From assembly GCA_937915965.1 (NCBI GenBank), contig CALGHC010000701.1, forward strand, positions 1-23,121: a stretch of 23,121 nt of DNA, read 5' to 3'. The notes beneath the pieces were generated by a model that was not told the origin of the DNA, did no database searches, and saw only the letters and a program-made list of their open reading frames with translations. This stretch comes from an uncultured Myxococcales bacterium (GTDB taxonomy: Bacteria > Myxococcota_A > UBA9042). Of this stretch, positions 22,348 to 23,121 are shown piece by piece; the stretch's first letter is position 1, and every line of letters begins with the position of its first letter. A program made the translations under genes and the position numbers.

Positions 22348-22648
22348 GTCCTACCTCTATGTGATTCGTCTCTGTCGTCTCTGTCGTCCCTGTCGTTGCC
22401 GTCGCCGTCGCCGTCGTCGCCGTCGTCCCGGCCGCCCGGACCACGGCGCTACGACGAGCCCCATGGCAGCCACGTTCCCGGCCGCCGCGCCATCCGTGGG
22501 CGGAGGCAGCGGCCACGCAGGAATTCGCCTTGCCGACCGATCCGCGCTACAGATCGGCGGGCTCCTGTCGGCCGCGAAGCCTCGGATGAGGACACCCAGC
22601 TGCGGAGCCCCAGCCGCGGAACCCAGCCGCAAAGTCGCGAGGACCGTC
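22327..22648. other. 322-base spacer between queE and the FHA gene
   Basis: The spacer contains the terminator and the repeat array, then about 220 bases of GC-rich DNA without a recognisable gene. The long frames that cross it are Arg/Pro-rich shadows. No strong promoter is visible before the FHA gene. Confidence 0.6.
22368..22428. repeat. 9-bp CTGTCGTCT-type array running into GTCGCC triplets
   Basis: CTGTCG recurs at 22372, 22381 and 22390 with exact 9-base spacing. It is followed by GCCGTC-type hexamer and triplet repeats to about 22428. It lies just after the queE terminator. Confidence 0.8.
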
Positions 22649-23121
22649 ATGCCCGAGCTCATTCTCAGCCTCAAGGGACGCGAGATGAAGCGCTACCCAA
22701 TCCGCACCAGCCGGGTGTCGATCGGCCGCGATCCGTCCTGCCGGATCGTCATCGACAACGACGGGGTCTCTCGCCACCACGCCACCGTCGGCTTTGGCAA
22801 TGGCCTCTTCGCCGTCCGCGATGACGGCTCGGCGAATGGCCTCTTTGTGCGGGGTCGCAAGACCAAGGCCTGCCGGCTGCAGGACGGTGACGACATCCAG
22901 ATCGGCAAGTTCTCCCTGACCTTCTCGCTCAAGACAGGGCCGGGCCTCGCCGAGATCGAGCGCCTGGAGCTCACCGGTGCCGAAGTGCAAGGCAGCGGCG
23001 ATCTCGATCCGCTTGAGACCGTGGCGTTCTCGACCGAAGAGGTACAGCGCCTGCTCGCCACCCGACCGGCCGACCCGATCGAGGTCGCCGCACCGGCGCC
23101 AATCATGAAGCCGCGCCCGGT
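22649..23121 (+). CDS. FHA-domain protein (3' end cut by window edge)
   Basis: The frame is open for 157 codons from ATG 22649 (GCGAGGA upstream) to the window end. Residues about 5-92 form a forkhead-associated domain: the core motifs SIGRDPSCRIVI, SRHHATV and DDGSANGLFV contain the Gly-Arg, Ser-x-x-His and Asn-Gly residues that bind phosphothreonine peptides. After the domain comes an acidic, Ala/Pro-rich segment that looks like a linker to a further domain outside the window. FHA proteins act in Ser/Thr kinase signalling or in secretion, and the missing part would be needed to decide. No kinase gene is visible here. Confidence 0.92.
   Translation, partial: MPELILSLKGREMKRYPIRTSRVSIGRDPSCRIVIDNDGVSRHHATVGFGNGLFAVRDDGSANGLFVRGRKTKACRLQDGDDIQIGKFSLTFSLKTGPGLAEIERLELTGAEVQGSGDLDPLETVAFSTEEVQRLLATRPADPIEVAAPAPIMKPRP

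Noticed and set aside
22547..22990. 147-codon minus-strand frame over the FHA gene
   Set aside because: It is antisense to a clear FHA domain with its own ribosome site and shows no domain of its own.

Overview
This is high-GC bacterial DNA (about two thirds G+C by eye) packed with c-type cytochromes, iron-sulfur proteins and NrfD-type membrane proteins, followed by a block of housekeeping cofactor genes. Multiheme cytochromes, cNMP-binding domains, an NtrC-type sigma-54 activator, an FHA protein and a dapA-nadC-birA-coaX-queE block together suggest a member of the former Deltaproteobacteria, perhaps Myxococcota. That placement is inference; no rRNA or other phylogenetic marker is present. 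I found no tRNA, rRNA, CRISPR array, insertion sequence or prophage gene.

Layout. (1) 1-3125, minus strand: a membrane-bound tetraheme cytochrome c554-like protein; a 477-base spacer of degenerate repeats; a two-CNB-domain plus four-cluster ferredoxin fusion; and, overlapping it by ATGA, a membrane protein cut by the window edge. (2) 3126-3541: a divergent regulatory region with an almost textbook sigma-54 promoter (3431-3447) and an upstream palindrome. (3) 3542-10885, plus strand: a tightly packed operon for a Qrc / alternative-complex-III-like respiratory complex. It encodes a small membrane protein, a degenerate CNB protein, a pentaheme lipoprotein cytochrome, a Tat-exported molybdopterin-family large subunit, a 4x[4Fe-4S] subunit, an NrfD membrane subunit, a cytochrome with four class-I heme domains and a small two-helix membrane protein. 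(4) 10999-14264: a histidine kinase with two c-type heme motifs in its extracytoplasmic sensor, overlapping its sigma-54-activating response regulator. (5) 14613-17601: a second redox module that resembles DsrJ, DsrO and DsrP (tetraheme lipoprotein, Tat-type ferredoxin with a Cys-Gly heptad N-terminus, NrfD/DsrP-like membrane protein). (6) 17841-22326: dapA, nadC, birA, coaX and queE, ending in a likely terminator. (7) 22649-end: the start of an FHA-domain protein.

How it may work together. The heme-c kinase probably reads periplasmic redox state or a ligand and phosphorylates its partner. The partner would then open sigma-54 promoters, the best of which lies in front of the large operon. A shared palindrome core, GCCA-N3-TGGC, occurs upstream of both plus-strand redox modules and suggests one regulon. 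The window encodes 19 CxxCH heme sites and 13 predicted [4Fe-4S] clusters, and two NrfD-type quinone modules flank the regulator genes. The terminal electron donors and acceptors cannot be read from the sequence.

Several intergenic spacers carry short degenerate tandem repeats with periods of about 9-16 bp, an unusual recurring feature of this genome segment.
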